Positions 1 through 6,062 of a DNA stretch of 6,733 nt are shown one piece after another. Position 1 is the first letter of the stretch. Each line of letters begins with the position of its first letter. The notes beneath the pieces are model-generated. The model ran no database searches, had not been told where the DNA came from, and saw only the letters and a list, made by a program, of their open reading frames with translations. Source of the stretch: an uncultured Rhodospirillaceae bacterium (lineage in GTDB: Bacteria > Pseudomonadota > Alphaproteobacteria > Rhodospirillales > UBA2165); assembly GCA_913041095.1 (NCBI GenBank), contig CAJWIB010000151.1, positions 1 through 6,733 of the forward strand. Reading direction: 5' to 3'. Position numbers and translations under genes: made by a program.

Positions 1-741
1 CTCATTGATAATATCCTGCAAATCCTGCGGCACGGCGCTTGATCCATGCATTACCAAATGAGTATTTGGTAGTCGTTCGTTGATTTTCTTGACCACGTCC
101 ATCGCCAGGATGTCACCGGTCGGTTTGCGAGTAAATTTATAAGCCCCGTGCGAGGTACCGATTGCAACGGCCAATGCATCGACTTTGGTTTTTGCCACAA
201 AGTCAGCTGCTTCATCCGGGTCCGTCACCAGCATATCGGCGTCCAATTTACCTTCAAAGCCGTGGCCGTCTTCTTTTTCGCCTTCGCCGGTTTCAAGCGA
301 GCCCAAGCAACCAAGCTCCCCTTCAACAGACACGCCGATCAGATGCGCCTCATCGACAACGAGCTTGGTGGTATCAACATTATAGTCAAAAGACGACGGC
401 GTTTTTGCATCCTCTTCGAGCGAGCCATCCATCATCACTGAGGAAAAATTATTATCCATTGCTGATTTACAGGTTTCAGGGTTGTTGCCGTGATCCAGAT
501 GCATGCAAACGGGGATATCCGGATACATTTCGACCGCCGCTTCAATCAAATGGCGCAGTACAATATCGTTGGCATAAGCGCGGGCACCCCGGCTGGCTTG
601 CAGAATAGCGGGCGAGTCTGTCTTATTTGCAGCATCCATAATCGCCAGCATCTGCTCCATATTGTTGATGTTAAATGCAGGTACGCCATAATCATTTTCT
701 GCTGCATGATCGAGCAGCTGACGCATCGAAACGAGTGCCAT
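1..741 (-). CDS. fba: Fructose-bisphosphate aldolase, class II (Calvin-cycle type), 3' end cut off by window edge
   Basis: Zinc-dependent cytosolic aldolase that cleaves fructose-1,6-bisphosphate to glyceraldehyde-3-phosphate and dihydroxyacetone phosphate, and runs in reverse in gluconeogenesis or the Calvin cycle. I translated the complement by hand: 247 residues are visible, against about 350 usual for this subfamily, so roughly the last third lies outside. The N-terminus MALVSMRQLLDHAAEN and the GVPAFNINNMEQ stretch are typical of the class IIB/Calvin-type group. Visible active-site elements are HLDHG at residues 81-85 (catalytic Asp83, zinc ligand His84), GELG at 141-144, GTSHGAYKF at 195-203 (zinc ligand His198) and VMHGSS at 230-235 (zinc ligand His232). 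The start is fixed by an AAAGGA Shine-Dalgarno (749-754) that overlaps the transketolase stop codon, 7 nt before the ATG. The 11-nt gap indicates co-transcription, and probably translational coupling, with tkt. The reading frame is intact throughout. Confidence 0.96.
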   Translation of the reverse strand, partial: MALVSMRQLLDHAAENDYGVPAFNINNMEQMLAIMDAANKTDSPAILQASRGARAYANDIVLRHLIEAAVEMYPDIPVCMHLDHGNNPETCKSAMDNNFSSVMMDGSLEEDAKTPSSFDYNVDTTKLVVDEAHLIGVSVEGELGCLGSLETGEGEKEDGHGFEGKLDADMLVTDPDEAADFVAKTKVDALAVAIGTSHGAYKFTRKPTGDILAMDVVKKINERLPNTHLVMHGSSAVPQDLQDIINE

Positions 742-752
742 TATACTATCCT

Positions 753-2759
753 TTAAAGTCGTTCTTTAACAGCCGCGACAGCCGCGTCCGCCGTTATACC
801 AAAATGTTTATAGAGTTCACCGGCCGGCGCTGAGGCACCGAAACTCGACATGCCAATAAAGGCACCTTCAGAACCGATATATTTATCCCAACCCATCGAG
901 ACTGCCGCCTCAATAGCAACTCGAACACCTGAGCCAAGAACGTCATCACGATATTTTTGATCCTGCGCTTCAAAGAGGTTCCAGCTGGGTAGTGAAACAA
1001 CAGCCGTCGGCACGCCATCCGCTTGCAGCCTATCACGAGCTGCCAAGGCAATCTCTACTTCCGAGCCCGTTGCCAGGATTGAGGCTTTACGCTCTCCGTC
1101 AGCGTTGGCCAAAATATAGCCACCCTTGGCCGATAGATTTTCATCCGTATGATCGGTTCTGACTGTAGCCAGGCCTTGACGCGTCAACACAATTGCCGAC
1201 GGCGTCGCGGCACTCTCGATCGCAATGCCCCAGCACTCAGCCGTTTCAATTGCATCGGCCGGCCGAAATACATTTAAGTTCGGGATCGCGCGCAAGGAAG
1301 CTATGGTTTCAACTGGCTGATGGGTCGGCCCATCTTCACCGAGACCAATCGAGTCATGAGTTAAAACGTATACCACACGCTGACCCATCAGCGCTGACAG
1401 ACGAAGCGCACCACGTAAATAATCAGCAAATACCAGGAAGGTGCCGCCATAGGGAATAATGCCGCCATGCAGCGCGAGCCCGTTCATCACCGCGGCCATA
1501 CCAAACTCGCGCACACCATAGTGAAGATAATTGCCGCCGTAGTTCGAGGCATCAATCGGCGTTGCTTCTTTGATTTTGGTATTTACCGACCCTGTTAAAT
1601 CAGCAGATCCGCCAATCAATTCCGGGATCGCAGCATTGAGCACTTCGAGCGCTGCACCCGATGCCTGACGTGTTGCCAGTTTTGGCGCCTCTTCGGAAAG
1701 GCTTTTTTTGTGGGCATTGATAGCGTCAGTGAGTCCAGCGGGCAGCTCGCCAGTCATCGCTGCATTAAATTCGTCTTGTCGCTTGCTCGCGTCTAATCTT
1801 GCTTGCCAAGCTTCGCGCTCTTGTGCGCCAGCAGAACCGACAGCACGCCACGCTGCTTGAACATCTTCGGAAATTTCAAATGGTGCATACGGCCAACCCA
1901 TTTTTTCCCGCGCCGCAGTAAGTTCGTCATCGCCTAGTGGCGCACCATGAGTGCTAGAGGTGCCTTCTTTATTAGGCGCACCTTTACCAATAACAGTTTT
2001 GCAGGCGATCATTGACGGCGTATCAGTTTTGCGGGCAGCTTCAATTACCGCTGTCACGGCTTCCGGATCGTGGCCATCAACAGCAGATACATCCCAGCCA
2101 GATGCCTGGAAGCGGGCCAACTGATCATCAGAGACAGTCATATCCGTACCGCCATCAATTGAGATGGCATTATCGTCAAATAAAACAATTAGCTTAGCCA
2201 ACTTGAGATGGCCGGCCATGGATATAGCTTCGTGACTGACGCCTTCCATCAAGCAACCGTCTCCAGCAGTGACGTAGGTGTAGTGATCTACCAGATCGTC
2301 ACCAAAACGTGCATTGGTCATGCGTTCACCGAGCGCCATGCCGACTGCCATAGTGAGCCCCTGCCCCAGCGGTCCGGTCGTGCATTCAATACCACCGGCT
2401 TCACCGTATTCAGGATGGCCCGCGGTCTTTGAACTCAATTGCCTAAAGTTTTTCAACTCCTGCATCGTCATATCGGCATAGCCGGTGAGGTGGAGCAGCG
2501 AATAGAGCAGCATCGAACCGTGACCGGCAGACAACACAAAACGGTCGCGATCCGCCCAAGTGGGATTGGCGGCATCAAACTTCAAGAACCGGCTAAACAG
2601 CACGGTTGCGACATCAGCCATACCCATCGGCATTCCCGGATGACCGCTATTGGCACGCTGCACACCATCCGCCGACAAAAAACGAATTGCGTTGGCCATG
2701 TCTTGATGTGATGCAGTAGAGAGTGAAGGTGTTGCTAGTGCAGTTTGGTCAGGTGACAT
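753..2759 (-). CDS. tkt: Transketolase
   Basis: Thiamine-diphosphate enzyme that moves two-carbon ketol units between sugar phosphates in the pentose phosphate pathway and Calvin cycle; cytosolic, homodimeric in the family. At 668 residues it has normal full length. Visible motifs run in order: SGHPG (38-42, His40) and SAGHGS (77-82, His80), both active-site histidines; GPLGQG (129-134); the thiamine-diphosphate/metal motif starting GDG (166-168) and ending at Asn197; STHGAP (269-274); the catalytic glutamate in REFGM (Glu418, which activates the cofactor); and THDSIGLGEDGPTHQP (467-482, His480). The C-terminal domain ends with the usual KHFGITADA stretch. The start is supported by AGGAG (complement of 2770-2774), 10 nt before the ATG. 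It is first in a leftward operon with fba. The gap and pgk genes often found between these two in proteobacteria are absent. The frame shows no damage. Confidence 0.98.
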   Translation of the reverse strand: MSPDQTALATPSLSTASHQDMANAIRFLSADGVQRANSGHPGMPMGMADVATVLFSRFLKFDAANPTWADRDRFVLSAGHGSMLLYSLLHLTGYADMTMQELKNFRQLSSKTAGHPEYGEAGGIECTTGPLGQGLTMAVGMALGERMTNARFGDDLVDHYTYVTAGDGCLMEGVSHEAISMAGHLKLAKLIVLFDDNAISIDGGTDMTVSDDQLARFQASGWDVSAVDGHDPEAVTAVIEAARKTDTPSMIACKTVIGKGAPNKEGTSSTHGAPLGDDELTAAREKMGWPYAPFEISEDVQAAWRAVGSAGAQEREAWQARLDASKRQDEFNAAMTGELPAGLTDAINAHKKSLSEEAPKLATRQASGAALEVLNAAIPELIGGSADLTGSVNTKIKEATPIDASNYGGNYLHYGVREFGMAAVMNGLALHGGIIPYGGTFLVFADYLRGALRLSALMGQRVVYVLTHDSIGLGEDGPTHQPVETIASLRAIPNLNVFRPADAIETAECWGIAIESAATPSAIVLTRQGLATVRTDHTDENLSAKGGYILANADGERKASILATGSEVEIALAARDRLQADGVPTAVVSLPSWNLFEAQDQKYRDDVLGSGVRVAIEAAVSMGWDKYIGSEGAFIGMSSFGASAPAGELYKHFGITADAAVAAVKERL

Positions 2760-2774
2760 TTAGGTGTTGCTCCT

Positions 2775-3480
2775 ACGCTATTCGAGATAGCCTGGATCAG
2801 TGGTAAATTTAGACACCATCAAATAAAAAAATCTAATTAGTGTATTAGGCGTTGTCTAACATGCCTAAAGTGTCACGTCTAATCCCAAAGCAAAATATAA
2901 TTTTAGATACAGATTTACAGCAGGAAACTGTACTATTTGGTGCGGGATATACGCTCCTACCGCATCTTAGGCAAGCTTATTTTACGTATTCCTTAATAAT
3001 TAATTTTTCCAAAATATCATCGAGGATAAAATATTATTTGAAAATGCCAACTTGGTTTAAAAAATGGCAGACAAAGGCGGTGGAATCTTTCATCAAGAAC
3101 TCTCCAAGGGCATTTTCCAACGGCAATATTTCCTCTTAGGACGATTAATAATTGAGTATTTTTTTTGAGCTTGAGCTTGCTATCGATCAATCAAAATCAA
3201 TACATCAAGATTTTTAAAGTGCAGAAATACTGTTTCCCAATCTACCTTAAATACTTTGGTTTTTTCTCGACGGGAGGATCGCTGGAAATTATACCGCCCA
3301 ATTTCCGAATCAAAAATGGACAAATTAATCACGCAAGGAATCCAGATTATTACCGAGAGCAATTGGGATCAATATTGGACTTGGAAATTGTTGAATCTAA
3401 ACCAAATCCTCACCCTAAACAGATAGTGCGTACCTTAAATTCACTCTAAATATCTGTAATTTTCGCTCGACTGATCACTC
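2775..3480. other. AT-rich gene-poor stretch, no recognised gene
   Basis: About 700 bp between tkt and the rightward genes. Hand counts of three 60-base blocks give 18/60 G+C (2881-2940), 14/60 (3001-3060) and 17/60 (3181-3240), against 37/60 in a hyuB block (4021-4080). Two plus-strand open frames exist: 2852-3139 (TTG start; an ATG is available at 2861) and 3165-3449 (TTG start). Neither has a good Shine-Dalgarno or a motif I recognise. The C-terminal half of the second (near residues 38-94, including the stretch NPDYYREQLGSILDLEIVES) reads more like real protein than the rest and may be a decayed gene fragment. There is an eight-T run at 3159-3166 and a small tandem GAGCTT duplication at 3167-3178. 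The stretch may hold the tkt promoter at its left end. It is best read as acquired or decaying DNA. Confidence 0.6.
2845..2868. promoter_or_regulatory. Inverted repeat upstream of tkt, possible operator
   Basis: Seen directly: TTAGGC (2845-2850) and GCCTAA (2863-2868) are inverted around 12 nt, and GTT/AAC (2851-2853 / 2858-2860) form a smaller nested dyad. A second inverted pair, TTAGACA (2809-2815) and TGTCTAA (2853-2859), shares its right arm with the centre of the first. The element lies about 85-110 bp before the tkt start, in the only space where the tkt-fba promoter can be. A possible promoter on the minus strand is TTAGAC, 17 nt, TTAGAT, but it matches consensus weakly. A protein-binding site is an inference; I cannot name a regulator, and AT-rich DNA gives short dyads by chance. 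Confidence 0.22.
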
Positions 3481-3650
3481 ATCGGTCTTTACGCTGTTTA
3501 GCACGAGTTCAAGGCGGAGATTATTTTCGCCATGGTCAGATAAATTTCAGCGGCCCAACCAAACTGGCAATCGGCATTTTCGTGCTCATCACGCTCGGTC
3601 TGCTGGTACTGAAAGGCCGTACCGCTGAAACCTTGAAACTTCGAGAATGA
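3450..3650 (+). pseudogene. 3' remnant of an unidentified membrane-protein gene
   Basis: The frame ending at TGA 3648-3650 encodes GPTKLAIGIFVLITLGLLVL followed by KGRTAETLKLRE and stop. This is one hydrophobic membrane-spanning segment with a short charged tail, the usual look of the C-terminus of an inner-membrane permease. No ATG, GTG or plausible TTG start exists in frame between the TAA at 3447-3449 and this segment, so it is a fragment, not a small gene. Just upstream a second frame (about 3478-3541, containing HEFKAEIIFAMVR) also looks protein-like and is broken by a TAG and a TAA, which suggests a frameshift during decay. Base composition returns to that of the flanking genes near 3490, so the junction with AT-rich DNA lies about there. 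The stop is 12 nt before the hyuB start, in the same frame, as for a former operon neighbour. The parent family is not identified. Confidence 0.45.
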
Positions 3651-3662
3651 TGCCTCAGTGAG

Positions 3663-5426
3663 ATGACCGCGCCAGCCCTTTCCACACCGATAGATCCAAT
3701 TTTAACTTCGGTCTTGCAGCGCCGGTTTAAATCGATCACCGAGGAAATGGGCCTCACGCTCCTCCGCACCACTCACTCACCGATCCTCAACGAGGCCAGG
3801 GATTTTGTTACCGGTCTCTATGATGCGCAAGGCCGCATGCTGGAACAGACCGAATATATTCCTGTGCTAGCCTTTGCTCTACAGCCGGTCTGCCAACGCC
3901 TGATTGATACTTTCGGCGACGATATCCATGACGGTGATGTATTTCTCCACAACGATGTTTTTACCAACGGCAACCAAAATAACGATGTCGCTGTATTCCG
4001 GCCGATTTTCTTTGAAGACAAGCTAATTGCCTGGGCGGCGTGCAAAGGGCATCAAGCTGATATCGGCGGCGCGGTCAGAGGTGGTTACAACCCCGATGCC
4101 CGCGAGGTCTGGCAGGAAGCTTTCCGCATACCGCCGGTGAAAATAATTGACCGGGGCAAACGGCGCGACGATGTCTGGCATTTGGTTTTTGCCAATGTCC
4201 GCCTGTCCGTGGTTGAAGATGATATCAAGGCGCAAGTGGGCGCAACCGTTATGGGTGAACGCGGTATCCATCACCTGCTAGAGCGTTATGGTACAGCGAC
4301 ACTGCGCAATCATATCGAACATCTGTTTGATGCGACTGAGCAAATGGTGCGCGATGAAATTAGCGCCATCCCCAACGGTACGTATCGAGGCGAAAGCTTC
4401 GCCTTCTACGACGGTGTCGAAGATGACACAAAGATGAAGATTAATCTGGCGGTAACGGTTGATGATGAAAGTGTAACTTTCGATTTTGCCGGCTCGGCGC
4501 TGCAGACCCCTGGTTTCGTTAATGCTCCATTGGCCGCGACATCATCCGCCGTACTGCTCAGTTTTCTAATGCTGATTAATCCGGATATTCCACACAATGA
4601 CGGCCTGACCAGGACCATACATTCAAAAGTGCCGGAAGGTACTTTTTTAAACGCCAGCTATCCGGCGGCAACAACATTCGGTAATTCTCTGACCGGTCCG
4701 ATCTCCGATGCAATCTTCCGCGCTTTCTCCGAAGCTCTGCCGTTTACCGTTACCGCCGGCTGGAACCGCATGCTGTCTCTTGTACTCACGGGCGATGATC
4801 CGGGCAAATCAGGCGCACCCTTCGTCGACATACTTTTTATCTCTCAGAAAGGCGGCTCAGGCGCAGCTCATGGTGTCGACGGCTATGATCATATTGGACT
4901 CATTAACTGCGCCGGCGGATTGCTTGCGCAGGATTATGAAATGTTCGAGAACCAAAATCCAGTTCATCTCCGCAAACATGAATTAATGCAGGATTCAGCC
5001 GGCCCCGGCCAGTGGCGCGGTGGCTACGGTACCGAAACAGAAATCGTTATCGAAGGTGACAATGTCACTGGCGTCGTGTTTGGTGATGGTATCGAGGAAG
5101 AAGCCAAAGCTTTCGGCCTGTTTGGCGGTGGTTCCGGAATTAAAAATAAAATGAATTTTGCCACCCCAGACAATTCGGAGCACACCCCTAAATCTAAAGA
5201 AATCGTCAAAAATATTGCGACCTACACTGTCTTAACTCAAATCGCCGGTGGTGGTGGTGGATATGGCGATCCGTTTGAACGACCGACCAAAATTGTTCAA
5301 CGAGAGGCTGTTAACGGGCTGGTATCTATCGAAGGGGCTCGGCAGTATTATGGTGTCGTTATTGATCCGGAGAGTTTAGAATTAGATCAAGAATCCACTG
5401 ATGCTTTAAGGGGTGTAATTCGGTGA
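3663..5426 (+). CDS. Hydantoinase B / oxoprolinase family protein (HyuB-like)
   Basis: Member of the HyuB family, the second subunit or domain of ATP-dependent 5-oxoprolinases, N-methylhydantoin amidohydrolases and acetone/acetophenone carboxylases. These act with a HyuA-type partner on cyclic amides or ketones in the cytosol. The 587 residues match the usual 550-600. Visible family elements: TEEMGLTLLRTTHSP near residues 26-40; the putative metal-site region FLHNDVFTNGNQNNDVAVFRP (94-114); CKGHQADIGGAVRGGYNP (127-144); and the glycine-rich C-terminal signature AGGGGGYGDPFERP (528-541) followed by NGLVSIEGARQYYGVV. The exact substrate cannot be read from this subunit. No strong Shine-Dalgarno precedes the ATG, so translation may depend on coupling to an upstream frame. 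Two oddities stand out. No hyuA lies upstream, and the last three codons (Val-Ile-Arg) plus the stop lie inside a long inverted repeat, so the original C-terminus may have been slightly different. It is the first intact gene of a rightward trio. Confidence 0.93.
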   Translation: MTAPALSTPIDPILTSVLQRRFKSITEEMGLTLLRTTHSPILNEARDFVTGLYDAQGRMLEQTEYIPVLAFALQPVCQRLIDTFGDDIHDGDVFLHNDVFTNGNQNNDVAVFRPIFFEDKLIAWAACKGHQADIGGAVRGGYNPDAREVWQEAFRIPPVKIIDRGKRRDDVWHLVFANVRLSVVEDDIKAQVGATVMGERGIHHLLERYGTATLRNHIEHLFDATEQMVRDEISAIPNGTYRGESFAFYDGVEDDTKMKINLAVTVDDESVTFDFAGSALQTPGFVNAPLAATSSAVLLSFLMLINPDIPHNDGLTRTIHSKVPEGTFLNASYPAATTFGNSLTGPISDAIFRAFSEALPFTVTAGWNRMLSLVLTGDDPGKSGAPFVDILFISQKGGSGAAHGVDGYDHIGLINCAGGLLAQDYEMFENQNPVHLRKHELMQDSAGPGQWRGGYGTETEIVIEGDNVTGVVFGDGIEEEAKAFGLFGGGSGIKNKMNFATPDNSEHTPKSKEIVKNIATYTVLTQIAGGGGGYGDPFERPTKIVQREAVNGLVSIEGARQYYGVVIDPESLELDQESTDALRGVIR

Positions 5427-5502
5427 CAGTTTACTTTTTGCTGGCTAACGTTTTGTTTTAGAACAAGAAAATATCTAAAAAGTAAACTGTCACCGAATTA
5501 CA
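5414..5502. repeat. Perfect 26-bp inverted repeat with 37-nt loop, probable small palindromic mobile element
   Basis: Arms 5414-5439 and 5477-5502 are exact reverse complements over 26 positions; the core is GGTGACAGTTTAC / GTAAACTGTCACC. The loop (5440-5476) contains a smaller stem, TTGTT (5453-5457) with AACAA (5462-5466) around a four-base loop. The left arm overlaps the end of hyuB and provides its codons GTA ATT CGG and the TGA stop. The right arm ends 12 nt before the Shine-Dalgarno of the next gene. There is no poly-T tail after the right arm, so it is not a classical intrinsic terminator, although the RNA stem would be very stable. I see no target duplication in the flanks. Inference: a non-autonomous palindromic repeat, such as a MITE or a REP-like unit spread by an IS200-type transposase. 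The core resembles a dispersed palindrome I recall from proteobacterial genomes, but I could not verify this. Confidence 0.85.
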
Positions 5503-5527
5503 AAATAACAGTACGGAGTAACTGCAA

Positions 5528-5950
5528 ATGAGCGGTCTTAAAATTGACCATCTCGGCATTATCGTCGCTGATCTTGAAAAAGCGATTGAGAGATTTCGAT
5601 TACTGACCGGTGGTGAGCCCGCTTACACCAAAGAAATGATGGAGGTTGGGTTGAAAATTGCGACCTTCGAGGCTGAAAATATTTCTTTGGAATTGGTTGA
5701 ATATGCGGGAGATAAAGCGAGTTTTGCCAAACAAGTCATGGGGGAAGAAACCGGGATCAATCATATTTCACTCGGCGTTGACAATCTCAGCAAAGCCATC
5801 ACCGAATTCAACGACGCTGGTTTCCAAATGATGGATGGCTTCCCGCGCGACGGCGCGCACGGTCAAGTCGCCTTTTTCCAGCGTGACAGTGATACCGGTA
5901 TTTTGTTTGAGATTTGCGAGCGTGTCCTGCCCTCCTACCAACAATGTTGA
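5528..5950 (+). CDS. VOC-superfamily protein, methylmalonyl-CoA epimerase-like / glyoxalase fold
   Basis: Small cytosolic metal-binding protein of 140 residues, the normal length for a single-chain vicinal-oxygen-chelate protein with two beta-alpha-beta-beta-beta modules (about 4-60 and 75-132). The N-terminal KIDHLGIIVADLEKAIERF, the middle INHISLGVDNLSKAI and the tail GILFEICE follow methylmalonyl-CoA epimerases. Candidate metal ligands are His8, Glu55 (in SLELVEY), His79 and Glu128, all present. Family knowledge says such proteins racemise methylmalonyl-CoA or act as lyases or dioxygenases. Sitting between a HyuB-like gene and an amidohydrolase, this one could instead be an epimerase or isomerase for a cyclic amide or related acid; that is inference. 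The start is supported by GGAG (5515-5518) 9 nt upstream. The gene is separated from hyuB by a long inverted repeat and followed by a tRNA remnant, so its expression could be uncoupled from its neighbours. Confidence 0.9.
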   Translation: MSGLKIDHLGIIVADLEKAIERFRLLTGGEPAYTKEMMEVGLKIATFEAENISLELVEYAGDKASFAKQVMGEETGINHISLGVDNLSKAITEFNDAGFQMMDGFPRDGAHGQVAFFQRDSDTGILFEICERVLPSYQQC

Positions 5951-5990
5951 AAAAGATAATAAAATTAATATGCTAGCAGTTACACAAGTG

Positions 5991-6045
5991 TCTTGAAAAC
6001 CGTTGTGCTTGCAAGAGTAGCCATGGTTCGAATTCCTGTCTCTCG
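5991..6045 (+). pseudogene. 3' half of a tRNA-Ser(UGA) gene, probable attachment-site scar
   Basis: The segment reads like a serine tRNA from the anticodon loop to the acceptor end. The anticodon loop CTTGAAA (5992-5998) carries TGA at 5994-5996. The 3' stem side ACCG follows, then a long class-II variable arm with the self-complementary CTTGCAAG (6008-6015), then the T-loop TTCGAAT (6027-6033) inside GGTTCGAATTCC, and TCTCTCG (6039-6045) as the 3' acceptor strand with G as discriminator. The T-stem is imperfect (CATGG against TCCTG) and no CCA is encoded. The preceding bases (5951-5990) are AT-rich and contain no D-arm and no 5' acceptor strand, so this cannot be a working tRNA. Many tyrosine recombinases use exactly the stretch from anticodon loop to 3' end as attachment site. 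An att scar or displaced tRNA end is therefore the likeliest reading. It lies in the leader of the next gene. Confidence 0.72.
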
Positions 6046-6062
6046 TAAATAGGATTAACGCC

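Noticed and set aside
162..608. 148-codon plus-strand open frame
   Set aside because: It is antisense to the aldolase, which has all its zinc ligands; the translation is low-complexity with no motif.
2845..2868. CbbR-type (LysR family) binding site before tkt
   Set aside because: The T-N11-A type consensus is too loose to support from one sequence, and no cbbR gene or RuBisCO gene is in the window.
3140..3170. Eight-T run as an intrinsic terminator
   Set aside because: The bases before it form only a four-pair A/T stem (AATA with TATT), and no recognised gene ends just upstream.
3180..3362. 60-codon minus-strand frame in the AT-rich stretch
   Set aside because: It is antisense to another weak frame, has no Shine-Dalgarno or motif, and AT-rich DNA offers no coding bias I can see by eye.
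5248..5260. GGT tandem repeat inside hyuB
   Set aside because: It encodes the glycine-rich AGGGGGYGDP signature normal for the HyuB C-terminus, so it is explained by protein sequence.
5414..5502. Ordinary rho-independent terminator of hyuB
   Set aside because: The 26-bp perfect stem with a 37-nt loop is far longer than usual, overlaps the coding end and is not followed by a T-run; T5 and A5 lie at the inner ends of the arms instead.
5957..6045. A complete working tRNA-Ser
   Set aside because: No D-arm, no 5' acceptor strand and no encoded CCA are present, and the T-stem has a mismatch; only the 3' half is there.
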